Shown here: positions 63,297 through 64,000 of the stretch, in pieces
Numbering within the stretch: position 1 is the stretch's first letter
How the letters are laid out: the number at the start of each line of letters is the position of its first letter
DNA from: Takakia lepidozioides
Taxonomy: Eukaryota; Streptophyta; Takakiopsida; Takakiales; Takakiaceae
NCBI GenBank assembly: GCA_030704615.1
Contig: CM060734.1
Span: 50,858,042 to 50,922,041 of the forward strand
Direction: 5' to 3'
Length of the DNA stretch: 64,000 nucleotides
Notes under the pieces: generated by a model
Databases searched by the model: none
Told to the model about the DNA's origin: nothing
The model's input: only the letters and a program-made list of their open reading frames with translations
Translations under genes and position numbers: made by a program

Positions 63297-63573
63297 ACTA
63301 AATAGTAAACTTGAGCATTAGAAGAGTTTCACTACGGAAAGATATCTAAGTGTCCATTCTATATTCAACATAGATTGCTTCTTTAAAGTTGGGCAAAAAT
63401 ATAATATGAGCAGCCTCAAATATGTAGGCTTTGGCATAAAAAGTTCCAAAACATAGTTAACCAGCCAATCAATCTTGACTGAACCAAATTGTGTGGTTCT
63501 CAAGTCATTATTACTATTTCTACCATCTATAGTAAAGAGTAAAGTTTCTTTAACTTCCAGTGAATTTACAGAG

Positions 63574-63684
63574 AACACACAGACCATCAAGGGGACAATG
63601 GACGGTTGAAAGCACATGTTGAAGGATTGAACCCAGGATCACCCAGGTTATGGGCACCAAATACCCAACCGCGGTGCCTACTCC
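63574..63684 (-). repeat. tRNA-derived SINE
   Basis: Reverse strand carries a degenerate A box (TAGGCACCGCGG), CATAACCTGGGTGATCC and B box GGGTTCAATCC, then CAACATGTGC as in the copy at 39276. Paralogue of 34056-34172. Confidence 0.6.
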
Positions 63685-64000
63685 ATGTATAGTGACAATG
63701 ATAATAGATCTAGAAACATAGATCATGAAAAAAGAAAACATTTTTGATGCCAAACATAAAAGGAAACTTGGGGAATTTGCAGAGTGACGTCCCACAAAAT
63801 AGAAAAAAATTCGTCTTGCACTTGAGAGTCATTAAGAGAGTCATTAACAGGTTTGAGTCTGCTTAATGTCCCTACAGTTGTTCCGAAACGTATGGACACT
63901 AGAGACTTGTGGTGAACTAACTCCGTAGCCTCAACCAAAGTTTACAAAAATCTCTAGCATGCCCACCCAAAAATGTCAGTGCAACATCCATAGCCAGAAA

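Larger units (their letters stand above)
51937..64000 (+). repeat. Segmental duplication, copy B (runs off window)
   Basis: Co-linear with copy A (21732-34506). B-specific features are the Copia element 52602-57536, extra sequence 57542-58060, and a 512 bp insertion 58695-59206. The last bases of the window match copy A at about 34500. Confidence 0.88.

Overview
The window is eukaryotic and repeat-dominated, almost certainly nuclear DNA of a land plant. Two Copia elements carry the classic plant primer-binding site TGGTATCAGAGC. Relics of DNA polymerase delta small subunit, exportin-2 (CAS/CSE1) and a SOS1-type Na+/H+ antiporter keep exon/intron boundaries and read like plant homologues. The largest Gypsy element is a chromodomain element resembling the Tcn1-like group, which is known from fungi and non-seed plants; a bryophyte, lycophyte or fern is therefore a reasonable inference, not a proof. 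No rRNA gene, functional tRNA gene or CRISPR array was seen.

Layout. 1-9837: a degenerate ~160-185 bp tandem repeat split by an 8.8 kb Gypsy chromovirus (112-8919, TSD GCATG), which carries a nested, inverted and internally deleted copy of its own family (2900-5287, TSD TGATG). 9838-18520: AT-rich DNA-transposon-like material with hairpin-forming repeats, two outward-facing LTR+PBS arms in inverted orientation, a rearranged LTR, a coiled-coil pseudogene and a GC-rich terminal-repeat fragment. 19015-21731: a Gypsy gag fragment and a 5'-truncated Copia element. 21732-34506 (copy A) and 51937-64000 (copy B): a ~7 kb direct segmental duplication, each copy interrupted by a different Copia element (27066-32439 in A; 52602-57536 in B). 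34570-41460: a mosaic of mostly inverted pieces of the same unit. 41760-43225: POLD2 and exportin-2 exon relics. 43290-46547 plus 51335-51530: a LINE with a tandem duplication of its 3' part, split by a minus-strand Copia element (46553-51329, TSD CTTAG).

The duplicated unit contains a gene family not recognised as a standard annotation: short proteins with an Arg-rich, internally repeated N-terminus and one SIN3-type paired amphipathic helix (PAH) domain. Copies at 61547-62260 (+) and 34592-35176 (-) are open; those at 26440-26997, 37620-38060 and 40760-41090 are broken. Several copies keep a similar leader with a TATA-like CTATATACGTCC. This PAH-only family is the best candidate for undescribed biology here. 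Everything else is mostly decaying retroelements. All element boundaries come from direct reading of LTR ends and target-site duplications; function of the PAH proteins is inference.
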